A stretch of 64,000 nucleotides of DNA from NCBI GenBank assembly GCA_022497155.1, contig MU385751.1, forward strand, positions 248,001 through 312,000, given 5' to 3'. Both the position numbers and the translations under genes were made by a program. This document shows, piece by piece, positions 39,447 to 50,331 of the stretch; position 1 is the stretch's first letter, and every line of letters starts with the position of its first letter. This DNA comes from Whalleya microplaca (lineage: Eukaryota; Ascomycota; Sordariomycetes; Xylariales; Xylariaceae). Under the pieces are notes generated by a model. It was given only the letters and a program-made list of their open reading frames with translations, did no database searches and was not told the DNA's origin.

Positions 39447-41402
39447 ATGGCTACCGACTGGAACAAGCTCAAGGTCGTCGACCTGAAAGCTGAATTAAAG
39501 CGCCAGGGTCTTCCGCAAAATGGCCTGAAGGCTGAGCTGGTTTCGCGGCTTGTAGCTGCGGCTTCTGAAAACGTCGCTGCTGAATCTCCAGATCCCTCTG
39601 ATGATGGTACTATGACGGATGGCAATGGTGACGAGCAGCAGCAGCAAGACACACTCGACCCTCCGGAGACATCGCAGCCGAATGAGTCTATTCAGCCAGC
39701 CGAACCCGAACCCGAACCTCAATCTGAACCTCAATCTGAACCACAACCTGAACCTCAACCTCAAGCTGCCCCTGTCCCTGCCCCTGCACCTCAAGATACA
39801 TCTACAACCGCCGGTACTCAGAACCAGCCCTCTTTAGCACCTTCTTCTGCTGGTACAACTCCTCTTCCACCTACAGAGGTAGCCCAGGACTCGCAAAAGC
39901 GCAAGCGAAGGTCTCTAAGCCCTGCACCGTCTGCCGATGATGTTGCACGTAAGCGTCCTAGACAAGAAGTTGAAGCTGAAGAGAGCAAGACGAACGGTGC
40001 TTCAGATTTGGTCCCTATGGAGATTGATGAGGGCGCGCAAAAGAAGAATGAGGAAGCAGACGAGGGGGGAGAATCGCTGCAGGCTCCTCCAAAGGAAGAC
40101 ACAGAAGCTACAATGAACGAAGACTCGGTCGAACGAGGAGAAAATGACAATGAAAATGAGGTCGTCCCCAAGGAAGACGTTGCAGAAAATGACCATGCTG
40201 TTGTTCAGAATGGGTATCCTTTAGAAGCCCCGACTGCTAACCCTGAGCCAACTTCACAGGAAACTCACACGGATAAGCATTCACTTGAAGAACACAATTA
40301 CAGCAACTACCCCGCTGAAAAAGAGCGAGCTGTTGAACCATCCATTCACCCTGCTACCTCTGCATTGTACATAAAAAACTTTATGAGACCTCTTCGAGAA
40401 CCTGCAATAAAGGAACACCTTTTAGAGCTTGCAACTCCAGTGGGTATTCCTATCGATAACAACACTATCATAAAGTTCTACCTGGACAACATACGGACAC
40501 ACGCGTTTGCAGTCTTCAACTCGATTTCAGCGGCCTCGCGAGTACGGAACGCATTGCATGAGTGCGTCTGGCCTGACGAGACTAATCGCAAGGCTCTTTG
40601 GGTTGACTTTATCCCAGCAGAATCTTTCGACGATTGGGTCGCCATGGAGAAGCGACCAGGTGGAAGTCGCGCTAATCGATATGAAGTCGTATATGAAGAT
40701 GACCACGAGGGCAATGTGACAGCAAGACTCGAGGAGTGCGACACAGCATACACCGCAGCAAAGCAACCGCCGCCGCCCCCGGCACCTCAACCTGAGCGCA
40801 AATTATCCATTCCGACAGGTCCTTCTCGGCCATTCCTAGGAGTAGAGGGCGCACCTCTAGGACCGCGTGGGTTCCAGCCGGGTCGCGGTACGATGGCGCA
40901 ACCGGCCAGAATGGGCGGCAGACTAGACCCGCCAATGCTCTCAACTCGTACCTACCCTAGCATCAAGTATCAACCAGTTTCAGACGAGCTAGTCAAAAGA
41001 CGTGAGGATTCTATTGCAGCAGCCAAGACTAAAGACTACGAGAGGGACTTTGGCAAGGAATATAAACGATACTACTTTGAGCATGGCGACATCCTTGTCG
41101 ACCGAGGCCCAGAGATCTTCCTAGGAATTCGGCCACCACACCGGGAGCGTGAGCGACAGCGTGACCAGGTACGTGGAGGACGTCGAGGTGGCGATCGAGG
41201 TGGCGATCGAGGTGGCGATCGAGGTGGTGATAGAGGTAGTGGAGGCGGAGGTGGGAGACGTCGTGGTGGCAGAATGCCCGCCTACCATGGGGTACCTAGA
41301 GGTGGGGATCGATTCCGTCCGCAGGGGTCCTCTGGTCCGAGCTTCGGTGACCGACCTCGGTTTGGAGACGACAGAGGAAGTCGACGGGATAATTGGTATT
41401 AA
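39447..41402 (+). CDS. SAP-domain, Acinus-like RNA-binding protein
   Basis: Single-exon protein of 651 residues. The N-terminal SAP helix-turn-helix (residues 5-39, WNKLKVVDLKAELKRQGLP) binds DNA/chromatin in this class. A long acidic, Pro/Gln/Glu-rich disordered stretch follows, including tandem PEPEPEPQSEPQSEPQ (about 88-112) and a basic NLS-like KRKRRS. An RRM-like fold is at about 305-420 (ALYIKNFMRPLREPAIKEHL, then RTHAFAVFNSISAA and ALWVDFIP). The conserved C-terminal block (YERDFGKEYKRYYFEHGDIL) precedes an RGG box made by tandem 12-bp repeats encoding RGGD (about 41181-41235). SAP + RRM + RSB-like order resembles metazoan Acinus of the exon-junction/ASAP complex, so a role in mRNA processing or export is inferred. 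Yeast Tho1 shares only the SAP part. Confidence 0.88.
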   Translation: MATDWNKLKVVDLKAELKRQGLPQNGLKAELVSRLVAAASENVAAESPDPSDDGTMTDGNGDEQQQQDTLDPPETSQPNESIQPAEPEPEPQSEPQSEPQPEPQPQAAPVPAPAPQDTSTTAGTQNQPSLAPSSAGTTPLPPTEVAQDSQKRKRRSLSPAPSADDVARKRPRQEVEAEESKTNGASDLVPMEIDEGAQKKNEEADEGGESLQAPPKEDTEATMNEDSVERGENDNENEVVPKEDVAENDHAVVQNGYPLEAPTANPEPTSQETHTDKHSLEEHNYSNYPAEKERAVEPSIHPATSALYIKNFMRPLREPAIKEHLLELATPVGIPIDNNTIIKFYLDNIRTHAFAVFNSISAASRVRNALHECVWPDETNRKALWVDFIPAESFDDWVAMEKRPGGSRANRYEVVYEDDHEGNVTARLEECDTAYTAAKQPPPPPAPQPERKLSIPTGPSRPFLGVEGAPLGPRGFQPGRGTMAQPARMGGRLDPPMLSTRTYPSIKYQPVSDELVKRREDSIAAAKTKDYERDFGKEYKRYYFEHGDILVDRGPEIFLGIRPPHRERERQRDQVRGGRRGGDRGGDRGGDRGGDRGSGGGGGRRRGGRMPAYHGVPRGGDRFRPQGSSGPSFGDRPRFGDDRGSRRDNWY

Positions 41403-41947
41403 TGAAACTGCCCTGAATTGCTCACGAGGAAGCCGCCAACCCAACGAAGTTGATCTCAAGCAGCTATGAGGACATCACATCATCAGCTTCTAGAGTCAGC
41501 CGTATGACGACAACTGTATATGGATGAAGATGAATCGGACGGAAAATGTGCATTCACCAGGGCATACACAACCAGGGTAGATACACTCAGGTAAGCTATA
41601 TTGGGATGGATACCCGACGCCGATGTGGGCTTTTCTAGCTAGCCATTCTTCGATCGCATTGCAGAGGCTTGACAAATTATATATGCTTCACTAGGTAGAG
41701 TAGGCCGTGAGCAACAGGTCAATAGATAAACCTTCCTGAAAACCATTCGAGTGTCATTCATATGATTATCTTTCGAAGATGAAAACAAATATCTACGTGA
41801 CAGGACTTTGCTACCATAGTATGAAATTGCTACATCTGTATTGTTTCTCCTTTCAGATCAGCATAGCGTACAACTGAGCCGCTCGGCCATCAAGCGCTTG
41901 CGAAAATAGGAACGAAAGACTACCTCAGATATACTCCAAGTCTCATC
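41403..41947. other. Convergent 3' region, SAP gene / SDR gene
   Basis: 545 bp between two stop codons with no recognised feature. Confidence 0.5.
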
Positions 41948-43381
41948 CTACAGCGTTCCCGGCACCATCTTGAGCCCAACGAACTCATCGAAAACACTGC
42001 ACATAGACTCGGTCGAGTCGACAAAGCCAAAGAAGCCCAGCTTCCGGAGCTTGGTATTACTGTACATCGACGGCCACGAAGTCAAGAGCGCCGCATCCGC
42101 AAACCCGAACACGCGATCCACATTCCCGAGGTCCCTATTCCGCAGTCCGTGCTCCGCGGCGATCTCGCCCCAGGCCGCAACGACCTCCTCCCGCCTCGCC
42201 CACTCCACAAGCTTGAACTTATACCGGAACATCCCCGCCGGCCCCCAGCCCCTCGGCGGCGGCGAAGTCCCCACGACCTCCTCGCGGAACACCGCGTCGG
42301 GCCCCGTATCCGGGCCCTCCCACGCGACGCCGAAGTGCGCCGCGTAGCGCGGCCAGAACCGCGCCCACGTGAACGGCTCGCCGTCCGCGGCATTGAAGCT
42401 CTGGTCCCTTGCGCCCTCCGTCAGCGCGGCCCACTCGGCCAAGTACGCGTTCAGCATCGCGGACGAGAGGACCGTCAGGTTGGCCCAGCACGTCGGATCG
42501 CCGGGGAACACGAGCGGTTTCCCGAGCCGCCGCTGCACGCTCGCGTACACGGCCAGCGGGTAGGCCAGGTTCATGGCGGCGTCGGGCGCGGCGCCGGGGA
42601 TCCACGAGGGCCGCGTCGTGGCGAAGGCGCAGGCGTGCGCGGCGCTGAATGCGGACAGCACGTCCTCCTGGTCGTAGTAGAAGTTCGGCTCGCGCGTCAC
42701 GCGCGCGTCGCTTTCCGCCTGCGGCACGGTCACGGGGCCCAGGTGCACGCCGTAGTACTTCGCGCCGAGCTGGAGGACGGTGCGTCTGGGGATGGCTGAG
42801 GCGCCCGCGAGGCCTTCTAGGAAGTTGGTGAGGAGCGCTTCTGTTTGTATATATACCTATGTGTTAGGGAAACGGAATGTAACTCCTACGGCATGGCATG
42901 GTGTGTGAGGTAGGTGTTGGAGATGGGGGGCTACGCACTATTCACCCTCACGAGCTCACAGAGCGAGCCGCCGGCTGCGGGCTGCGGTTGGATGTAAGCG
43001 AAGAAGAAGACGTAGTCGGCCTTGATGCCGTTCTCCCTGAATTGCCGGGCCAGTATTTCTGGGTCCTGGAGAAAGTCCATGGATATGTGCTGTACATGGG
43101 GAGGGAGCGCCAGGTAAGGCGGTCTGCGCGAGAGAGCGTAGATTTTCGTCCAGCGCTGAGGAGCTTTGCAGAGCACACGCAGCTAGCGAGGGAGAGGGAG
43201 TCAGTAGACCATATAGTGGCTGTAGGCTGCGAAGCCTGAGGCGTCGTACCATGTATGTGCCGGAAATCCCATTCGCGCCTGTGACAATGGCTGTCAACCC
43301 CTGGAGAGATTCGGGGAAGACTGGGAGACCGTGGTAGATGCCATCGGAGCGGATGGTCAATAGCTCTCGATTAGAATCCAT
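41948..43381 (-). CDS. PRISE-like short-chain dehydrogenase/reductase (SirQ / progesterone 5-beta-reductase-like)
   Basis: NAD(P)-dependent Rossmann-fold reductase of the atypical SDR75 (PRISE) group, which reduces enones; fungal members often serve secondary metabolism. Exons 43250-43381, 42939-43182 and 41948-42840 join in phase (0, then 1) to 422 residues starting MDSNRELLTIR. The nucleotide-binding loop TGANGISG is at residues 34-41. The PRISE active-site stretch GAKYYGVHLGP supplies the Lys-Tyr pair, and the C-terminal FGFVDSTESM..FDEF is family-typical. An ATG 60 bp further upstream (43441) is in frame, but the 43381 start fits the family better. Exon 3 is GC-rich. The gene borders the decayed accessory region, so it could be a surviving member of an old pathway, or unrelated. 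Confidence 0.88.
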
Positions 43382-44229
43382 GATAGAATTTAACCGTGGA
43401 CTCTTATCATAATGGCAAGCAACAAAGCCTGAAGTTATCAAGTTGCTGTTGATATGAGATGAATATCAAGATTGATTTACATCATATGTGTGTAATGTGA
43501 CAGAAACACCTAGACGTCGTAGTCAAGTGGGGTTGAATACAATGCTACACCATCGATAGGAATACTTTGCGTATCTTGGATAAGATGGATATGGCATTGA
43601 GGTATATAAAGGAGGACGAAATGAAAAAGATTGATAGATTCTGGAGGGAGAAATAGAGTAGGCTATGATTATCCATAGATATCGTAATGATATTCTTGAC
43701 CCGTCAGGACTTTGATCGGTAAGCTTTCCCTGTCCATAGTTGCTCTGGATAATGCTCATCTAATTTTGCTGGCATGATAGCTAAAAGATTGTGCTCTGGG
43801 TATGGATGCTGCGTGGTGTTTAGGTAACGGGAAAATATCTGAGATGGAGTGTGCTACACGACAACGCACATGAAGGAAGCTTTCGTAGTCTGCTTTCTAG
43901 AAACTCGTAATAAGTGCTTCTTGGGTAGGATACGCAGTGCAACACTCTGCTATGTACTCGCTGGTCAGAAATGTTCGATTTGCATCCAAGGGACGATCTT
44001 GGGCAATTATTGATTTTAGTTCCTATAGGTCCATATGAGTCATTATCTTAGCATATGTCTTAGGTGCAGAAACCTACGTATAGAACCAACGGAGGCTATT
44101 CCCAGGACTAAGAGAAACGGATATATGATTCGAATAAAAGCTGGATTTATTATATATCTTACAAGTTCCTCATTTCTTTGGAATGAGGATCGGAACAATC
44201 CATGAATAATACAATGGTCAGGGACAAGC
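43382..44229. other. Spacer between SDR gene and P450 relic
   Basis: AT-rich with no gene recognised. The distal part (about 44050-44229) may contain further decayed P450 sequence. Confidence 0.4.
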
Positions 44230-45070
44230 CTAATAAAAATATCTATACCCCCTGTATTCCTACTTACGTAACAACCGCGTTGTGTCATTGGCTATGTGAT
44301 GTGAACAGAACCAAACCAAACATCCATGAGGTCATGGGTGACTCTGCTAACACTCCACGGCTTGCTCTGAGGCGAGTACTGTATGACTCTCTGCACAGTC
44401 TTTCCGTGGAGGGTCAGCAAGGGTTCGTTATCAAACTAAGAATGAAGGTTGTGACGTACCTGCTCCGGAATGTCGTGCCCCTGTCTACACAAGTCTCGCT
44501 GGGAAGCGTTGAGCAACAATGGGCTCCAGAAGCTCACAGAAGAGGTTACCAGAGTTGAGTTGATTGGAAAGAAACTTGCCAATGCTCCTTATTCGCTTCT
44601 GAGACACGAAGCGATGTCAGAGACCATGGGACTACTTCCTTCTTGAAGAGACTGGGAACTAAGTGCATGATCTCGGCGATAATAAGGGTTTGTTCAATCA
44701 TATTTATACTAACTTCCATGAATTTGGGGTCCCGAGCTAGAGGACGGAGAGCTGTTACGTGAACTATCACTGTATTAGGCATCATTAATTGTAAAGTTTC
44801 GCACCGAAGAAAGCTTGAGCGTTGTACTTTACCACTGCATTGCTAATCATTGGAAACACGGCACCTTGTTTAGAGTCTGGTACTGGGGTCAGTGAAGTCC
44901 AATCGGACAAATAGCGTCTTCATTTGCCTTTGACCAAAGGAAAAGTTTTCATGAAGTTGGTAAAATAGGGCGTTAATATCGCCATGCATTGAAGCATGAC
45001 TTGATCTTCTGTGTAGGCCTGAGCAAGAAATCCCAGCCGCTGGGTGTCTTGGAACAGTGATCTTGCTGCA
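44230..45070 (-). pseudogene. Cytochrome P450 relic
   Basis: Minus-strand translation in alternating frames gives pieces of a fungal microsomal P450 (ent-kaurene-oxidase/tailoring class) in the right order: LFQDTQRLGFLAQAYTED, then VFPMISNAVVKYNAQAFFGA (about 44850), LRPLARDPKFMEVSINM (about 44740), a stretch ending HLVPSLFKK, and HDLMDVWFGSVHIT (about 44310), which matches the I-helix region of this class. Many stops and frame changes separate the pieces. The heme-binding FxxGxxxCxG loop was not found, so the 3' third is lost or unrecognisable. The family match comes from the motif order rather than any single intact domain. Confidence 0.6.
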
Positions 45071-47083
45071 AGAGAAGACGAAAGCTAGATAGGATGATGA
45101 AGGCAACGACGATACAAGAAGCTCTCAGGAGAACGAGGTGGGAAGAAGTATTGAGACCCAGGAGTTACAACACGACGGCGACAATCAAAATCTAACGAGG
45201 CACGCTTATGGAACATAAATGAGAGCGATATTCGAGGTTATCTATGATGCAATCGTAAATTTACGCATGTCAGCCTTACTGGGTGTATACATATATATCA
45301 CACCTTTAGAGCAGGCCTATCGAATCGCAGGGTTTCATTTTGTAAAACTCCATTATCTTGACGCAACGTCCTGCAGTTTGTCCTCATATTTGCTGCTATA
45401 ATATTTACGAATCAAGGCAACAGGAGAGAAGTGCACATCATGCTCCTCAAGTGCTGTTACGGCATGCTGTAGCTTGCATTGGCAGAAATAATCCGAAGAC
45501 AGATTGTAGTGAACCGCAGGCTGAGGATAGGCACTGCCTCAAAACGAGACATGTTGACAATGACGGTGCCGTGGCTTTGCCGACGTAGCTTTCGGGGTCG
45601 AACCAACCAAACGTGTAGGCACGTATCGATAGACGTACGGCATACTGGGTGACTAACACATGAACAAACCACACACCATAGGTGGCTTCCACCATCAATG
45701 ACACTGGTACTTAAGCCCTGCCCAAGCAGAAGCGCTTGTGCTGGTGTGACAGAAGCTCGGCTATTAAGATCCTCCGAGATCGTGCCCGTCCTGCAAGGAA
45801 TACAGACACAACTTCCATTCCTCTTGCACCTATTCTACAGCATATATTCTGCGCTTCTAACCTCTTTCTCGTAACCTTGGCACACGCACTCATCATAGCC
45901 AACTCCCTACTCAATCGTTGAAATTCGCCCGCCTAAGCGCTTTATTAATCCATCCAAATCCATAATGTTCGGGGGCTTTTGATATCGACATCTGCCTACT
46001 CTCTTCACAGCCGCCGCCCAATGCTGGGACACCATCTGGCCCCTTGTTGGCGGCAGCACTCGCCGCATCCGCCTGCATTATGACCTGCCAGAGCGTATTG
46101 CTGATGTATCCGAGACGTGGACCGTCTGGGACGTTGGTAACACCCGCACTGCATCCCTGGGCATCCTCATGTTTATCTCCTATGCTCAACGCCGCTTCGA
46201 TATACTCGATACATTTTTGAACATTAATGACGGTTACCTAGGGCTCGTGGACTGCTATATTCTGTGGGACGAGGGGCTTCTATCGACTGGGATTTTTCGC
46301 CTCTGGGTTCTTCAGTGTTTGCTGTCTTGGTAGTCATTGTATTCACGCAGGGTTCAGGGTACCAGGGAAACCACTGCAAAGCAACGGCGATGGAGTTGAC
46401 GAGGCCCTGGGCAGGAAACCAGATCGCGCACTTTTAAAGATTCCTCGCCGGGTAATTGACAACAGATGTTGCGTGGCTCTTAGTTTAATCAGTTAAGATG
46501 GCTCGGAGGCCTGTAGTTAAATTTATAGCAATTTGAGAAAATAAACTATAGCATAGATAGCCACTGTAAAAGAGGGGTAGTATACGAAATTTAGGTTAAA
46601 GATAAAGAGTATAATGCCTAATAAAGGTTGTTTATATTAAAAATGATTTATTTACTGCAATAAGGTTAAAAAAAAAAAACTATATATAATGGTTTGACCC
46701 GTGCTAATGTGAAGTGCTGCGTAACACCTTATTAATTTACTTCGTGTGGCAAAAGTGATACCACTAATACCGCTCAGATATTAGCGCTTCATATACTCAG
46801 TGATACTTCGGCTTAATATAAACTATAAAAAGGTCGAGATCCTAATGCAAGGAAGTTATACACGAAAGCTAAACCGTTATCTATTGTTGTTAAGTTAACT
46901 TTCTGTTATGAGTGAGAAAGCAGCATTTTAGATATATAAAGGAATCATTTTTGGGAAACACTTAGTGATGCTGATCCCGTTGGTGTTCGCAACCGCATGA
47001 GAGCATGACAGTGTATACTGTGACTAAAATTCTTACAGCAAAGCCTTCTGCTAACATGTGAGACAACAATATCATAGCCCGAT
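45071..47083. other. Decayed region between P450 relic and retroelement
   Basis: Contains a minus-strand coding-like remnant at about 45700-46240: a 92-codon open frame (45911-46189) followed by REL-AMMSACAKVTRKRLEAQ in another frame. No family was recognised. From about 46480 the sequence becomes strongly AT-rich. Confidence 0.4.
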
Positions 47084-47297
47084 TGTCACAGAGCCAGGCT
47101 TAGAGGTTGTTATAGGGGCTGTTATAAAGGTCCACACGGATTAACAGTTATGCCGATCCGAGGCTCCATTAGGGTATAACTAGAGCCCTAGGCCTCCTCA
47201 CACATAACTGGTTTTTCCTTCTTTTTAAAGCTTATAATAGTTAATTTAAGACTTCCTATTTAAAGCTATACGCTACCCTTTAGTTATAAGTATAACA
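47084..47297. repeat. Left LTR
   Basis: 214 bp starting TGTCACAGAGCC and ending TATAACA, where the other LTR has TGTGACA. It is preceded by the target duplication CCGAT. Confidence 0.9.
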
Positions 47298-48170
47298 GTT
47301 ATAAGCCCGGTTGCCGCTTAAGCTATTAATTATGCTATTTACTTAATAACTAACGGCGCGCAGCTTTTTTAATTCTCGTCCGATCTTTTCGATTTTTTCG
47401 ATTTTTTAATTTTATTTTTAAATTACCTAATTTCTTTAAGATCGCTTAAGATCTTTTAGCTATAAAACTATCCATTATTAACGATTTTAACGCCTCCGTA
47501 CTTATTAACGTTAAGCTTACTTACTTTAATAATTAAACCGATTAGTTTATTTAATTATATACCTATACTTACTAACGTAACTTATAAAATTAAATCGATC
47601 CTAATACTTTTAATAACAGTTATTATTTGCTATCGGAAGCTTTACGGGCCCTCACGCTCGAGTTAGTTAATTTAGCTAAAACTATTTATTATTAATAGAA
47701 ATATAAAAATCAGGTTATTATATAAAAGGGACTTAATAAAGCAGTACAAGATATTAAGCTAAGGCTTTTAATAATTTTTATACGTAAAAATTTTAAAGCT
47801 AAATATAATAATAAGCGTAAAAACTACTTAATAAAATTAACCGAATAGTTCTCGACCTTGTTTCGATATATAGTTATTTAAAATTAAATTTTAGTTACCG
47901 TTACTTTAAAACTTCTTTTAGTAGCCCTTTTAAGCAAATTTTTTTTAAAATAAAAAACCCACAATTTAGAAAATTTTATATACCCTAAAAAATTAGCTAG
48001 CCCCATTAAATTAAAGTATTTTAAACGCTATACGCGTTAGGTATTTTGGAACACTTTAATCGGCGCGGCTAAGTTTAATACGGCTTAAAACTTAGCTTAA
48101 TAACTAAAGGGAAACTTATATTAAAGCTAAAGCTTATAATATTCCTAAGATTTAAGGGCAGCTAGTTATA

Positions 48171-48469
48171 TTGTCTTAAGACAGGGTGTTAGGGTGAATC
48201 GAAAGTGAGATATCAAGTCAAAAATGAGTGTATATTAGCTGCCAGAGCTATATGTGACTATCTAGTGATATTTGTTGCAAAAAAGTGAAAAAGATGTGAG
48301 GGAAAAGGTCAGCTAAATACAGGTATGTGATCCACTGTAAATTGCCCTGTGGAGTGCCCTGTGGAGTGCCCTGTGGATACCCTGTGAAGTGCCCTGTGAC
48401 GTGGCTCCAGGGGGCTTCTAGTGGCTCCTAAGCTGCTGTCAATACCCGTAATCCCCTGCCCCATAACAA
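48171..48469. mobile_element. Nested GC-richer insertion inside the retroelement
   Basis: 299 bp of ordinary base composition interrupts the AT-rich interior. It is flanked on both sides by TATA (48167-48170 and 48470-48473). Its ends are imperfect inverted repeats: TTGTCTTAAGACAGGG on the left against TTGTTATGGGGCAGGG read from the right, 12 of 16 positions equal. It lacks open frames. Size, TA-type flank and inverted ends suggest a MITE. An alternative is a small solo LTR from TGTTAGGG (48187) to CCATAACA (48468), but that one has no matching 5-bp flank. Confidence 0.5.
48342..48404 (+). repeat. Tandem 12-bp repeat
   Basis: Five imperfect copies of GTGCCCTGTGGA inside the nested insertion. 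Confidence 0.85.
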
Positions 48470-49389
48470 TATAAAATTTCTTAAACTCGCTTTAAAGGTT
48501 TTTACCAAATTAGGCTAGTTAATAGCTTATAAAATTAGCGCGTTATAAAGCTTTAAGGATTCCCGAAATATCTTTAAAATAATATAAAAAGTAGTTCGGC
48601 ATAATCTTTCGGCAAAAAAGCCTAATTAATAATGAGAATTAAATATTTATAACGCTCGGCGGTATAAAAGGCAGGAGTTACTTTAGGAGCTTTTATTATC
48701 TCTATATATTAAATCAGTTATATACTTATAAATAGCCTTTAAAAAGCTATAAAAGGCTTTTATATGCCGTTAATAACACTACTTTCTCGAAACTTTTTAA
48801 TCCCTTTAATTTAATACAATACTTTATTATTAAAAAAAGGCTTAATATGCCTTAATAAATAAAGTTAAAGACAAAGCTTTTTTAAGGGAGTTAAAGGAAT
48901 GAAAAAAATCTTAAAATCCCTAATAAATTTATGGGCTAATATTATTAAAATAGTAAGCGTAAGGCTAATAAAACTAAACTTTTTATTAACTTATTAAATA
49001 TTTCTTTTTATATAATCGATTAATATATTATAACCTAATAGCTAAATATATAGTTAAGGTATTATTATTACATACCTTAAAGATCCCTTAAATAATAATT
49101 TATAAAGGGGACTTTTTAGGGAGCTTTATAAGTGCCTTTTATACATTTTTAAGGTCCGACCCCTTTAGGAATTATTAAAAAAGCTTAGGCTTTTGTTTTT
49201 TCGATTAATAGCTTTATAAATACCTTTTATACATTCCAAAAATCAGGCACCTTTTAGGAACTACTAAAAGAGCTAGGGCATTTTGTTATTATTCAGAGCT
49301 TAATTTTAACAGCCTCGGGGGTAGGTAGAAAGCCTAAAGGAATAAGCCTTTAAAATACCTTTTAAGTTATCCTAAACCCCTAGAGGGTG

Positions 49390-49603
49390 TATTACAGAGC
49401 CAGGCTCAAAGGTTATTATAGGGGCTGTTATAAGGGTCCACACGGATTAACAGTTACGCCGATCCGAGACTCCATTAGGGTATAACTAGGGCCCTAGGCC
49501 TCCTCACCCACAACTGGTTTTTCCTCCTCCTTAGAGCTTATAATAGTCAATTCAAGACCTCCTATTTAGAGCTGCGCGCTGCCCTTTAGTTGTAAGTGTG
49601 ACA
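49390..49603. repeat. Right LTR
   Basis: 214 bp starting TATTACAGAGCC (two C-to-T/G-to-A changes from the left copy) and ending TGTGACA. It is followed by CCGAT. Confidence 0.9.
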
Positions 49604-49608
49604 CCGAT

Positions 49609-50202
49609 GTAATTGGTTGGTCTTATCAGGAACATGTTGTACCGCCCTCATGCTCTCACCAACCTTCTCTCTATCTAAGAGTGAATTAGTAACAATGATA
49701 GGGCAATAGACAGAATAGCGTTATATATGGTGGAGTCAATTGTAGATAGTCGTGCATACTATCAATTGTTGGTATTTTGGCGCGTGGGAACAAGTTGCAG
49801 AGATGGATTTGGAGGTGCTCCAATTTCTTTATCCATGTTACAACCTCACGTCAGCTGCCATTACCAAACAGCAGTCGTAAAGCAGGCAGAGATCTGCCTT
49901 GCTTGGAAGGTGCCGTGTAAGCTGTAATGTCGATGGTTGTCATGCTGTCAATTCTACTGGTGGATAGCTTGCTACCGATGATATTGCTCGCCAATCGTCT
50001 CCCCCATGTCTCATGCCGGGTATTTTTTCATACCATGAAATCATTGCCCCCAGGTGTTATAAATCGGATGGAATGTCAGAATATCATCGTCTAGTCAGTA
50101 CGAATACTTGAAGAGACATGTGCAGAGTGGTTGGATCGTAAAGTTTCGATGATTTCCGACTGAAGCTATATGATAGTTACGTAATCAGTCGACCTCTGCG
50201 CA
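49609..50202. other. Spacer between retroelement and Zn2Cys6 gene
   Basis: No gene recognised; it serves as the upstream region of the transcription factor gene. Confidence 0.45.
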
Positions 50203-50331
50203 TTGGAACTAGCGAGATCCAAACACAACCTTCTCTGGAATATTTGTCATAATACTCTCAAACCGAGTTATTACCTAATGTTCTGCACTCTCAAACGATC
50301 CAGGGGTGCCGATGAGTCGTACGCTTTTGAA

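Larger units (their letters stand above)
47084..49603. mobile_element. LTR retrotransposon with RIP-like mutations, 2520 bp
   Basis: Two 214-bp direct repeats (47084-47297, 49390-49603) bound a 2092-bp AT-rich interior. The 5-bp sequence CCGAT occurs immediately outside both ends (47079-47083 and 49604-49608), a perfect target-site duplication. LTR termini are TGTCACA and TGTGACA at the unmutated ends. I count 24 transitions and 1 transversion between the LTRs, with the left copy more AT-rich, the signature expected of RIP. The interior has no meaningful open frame and no recognised gag or pol motif, and the element is too short for an autonomous one, so it is non-autonomous or internally deleted. 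Orientation and primer-binding site are not resolved. Confidence 0.88.

Noticed and set aside
42149..42799. 216-codon plus-strand frame across the SDR gene
   Set aside because: Antisense shadow of GC-rich exon 3.
45594..45604. GGTTCGACCCC on the minus strand, a perfect tRNA B-box
   Set aside because: Flanking bases do not form a T-stem or acceptor stem and no A-box lies at the right distance.
48187..48468. Reading the nested insertion as a solo LTR (TGTTA..TAACA)
   Set aside because: No matching 5-bp flanks (CAGGG against ATATA); the TATA-flanked 299-bp reading fits better but is still tentative.
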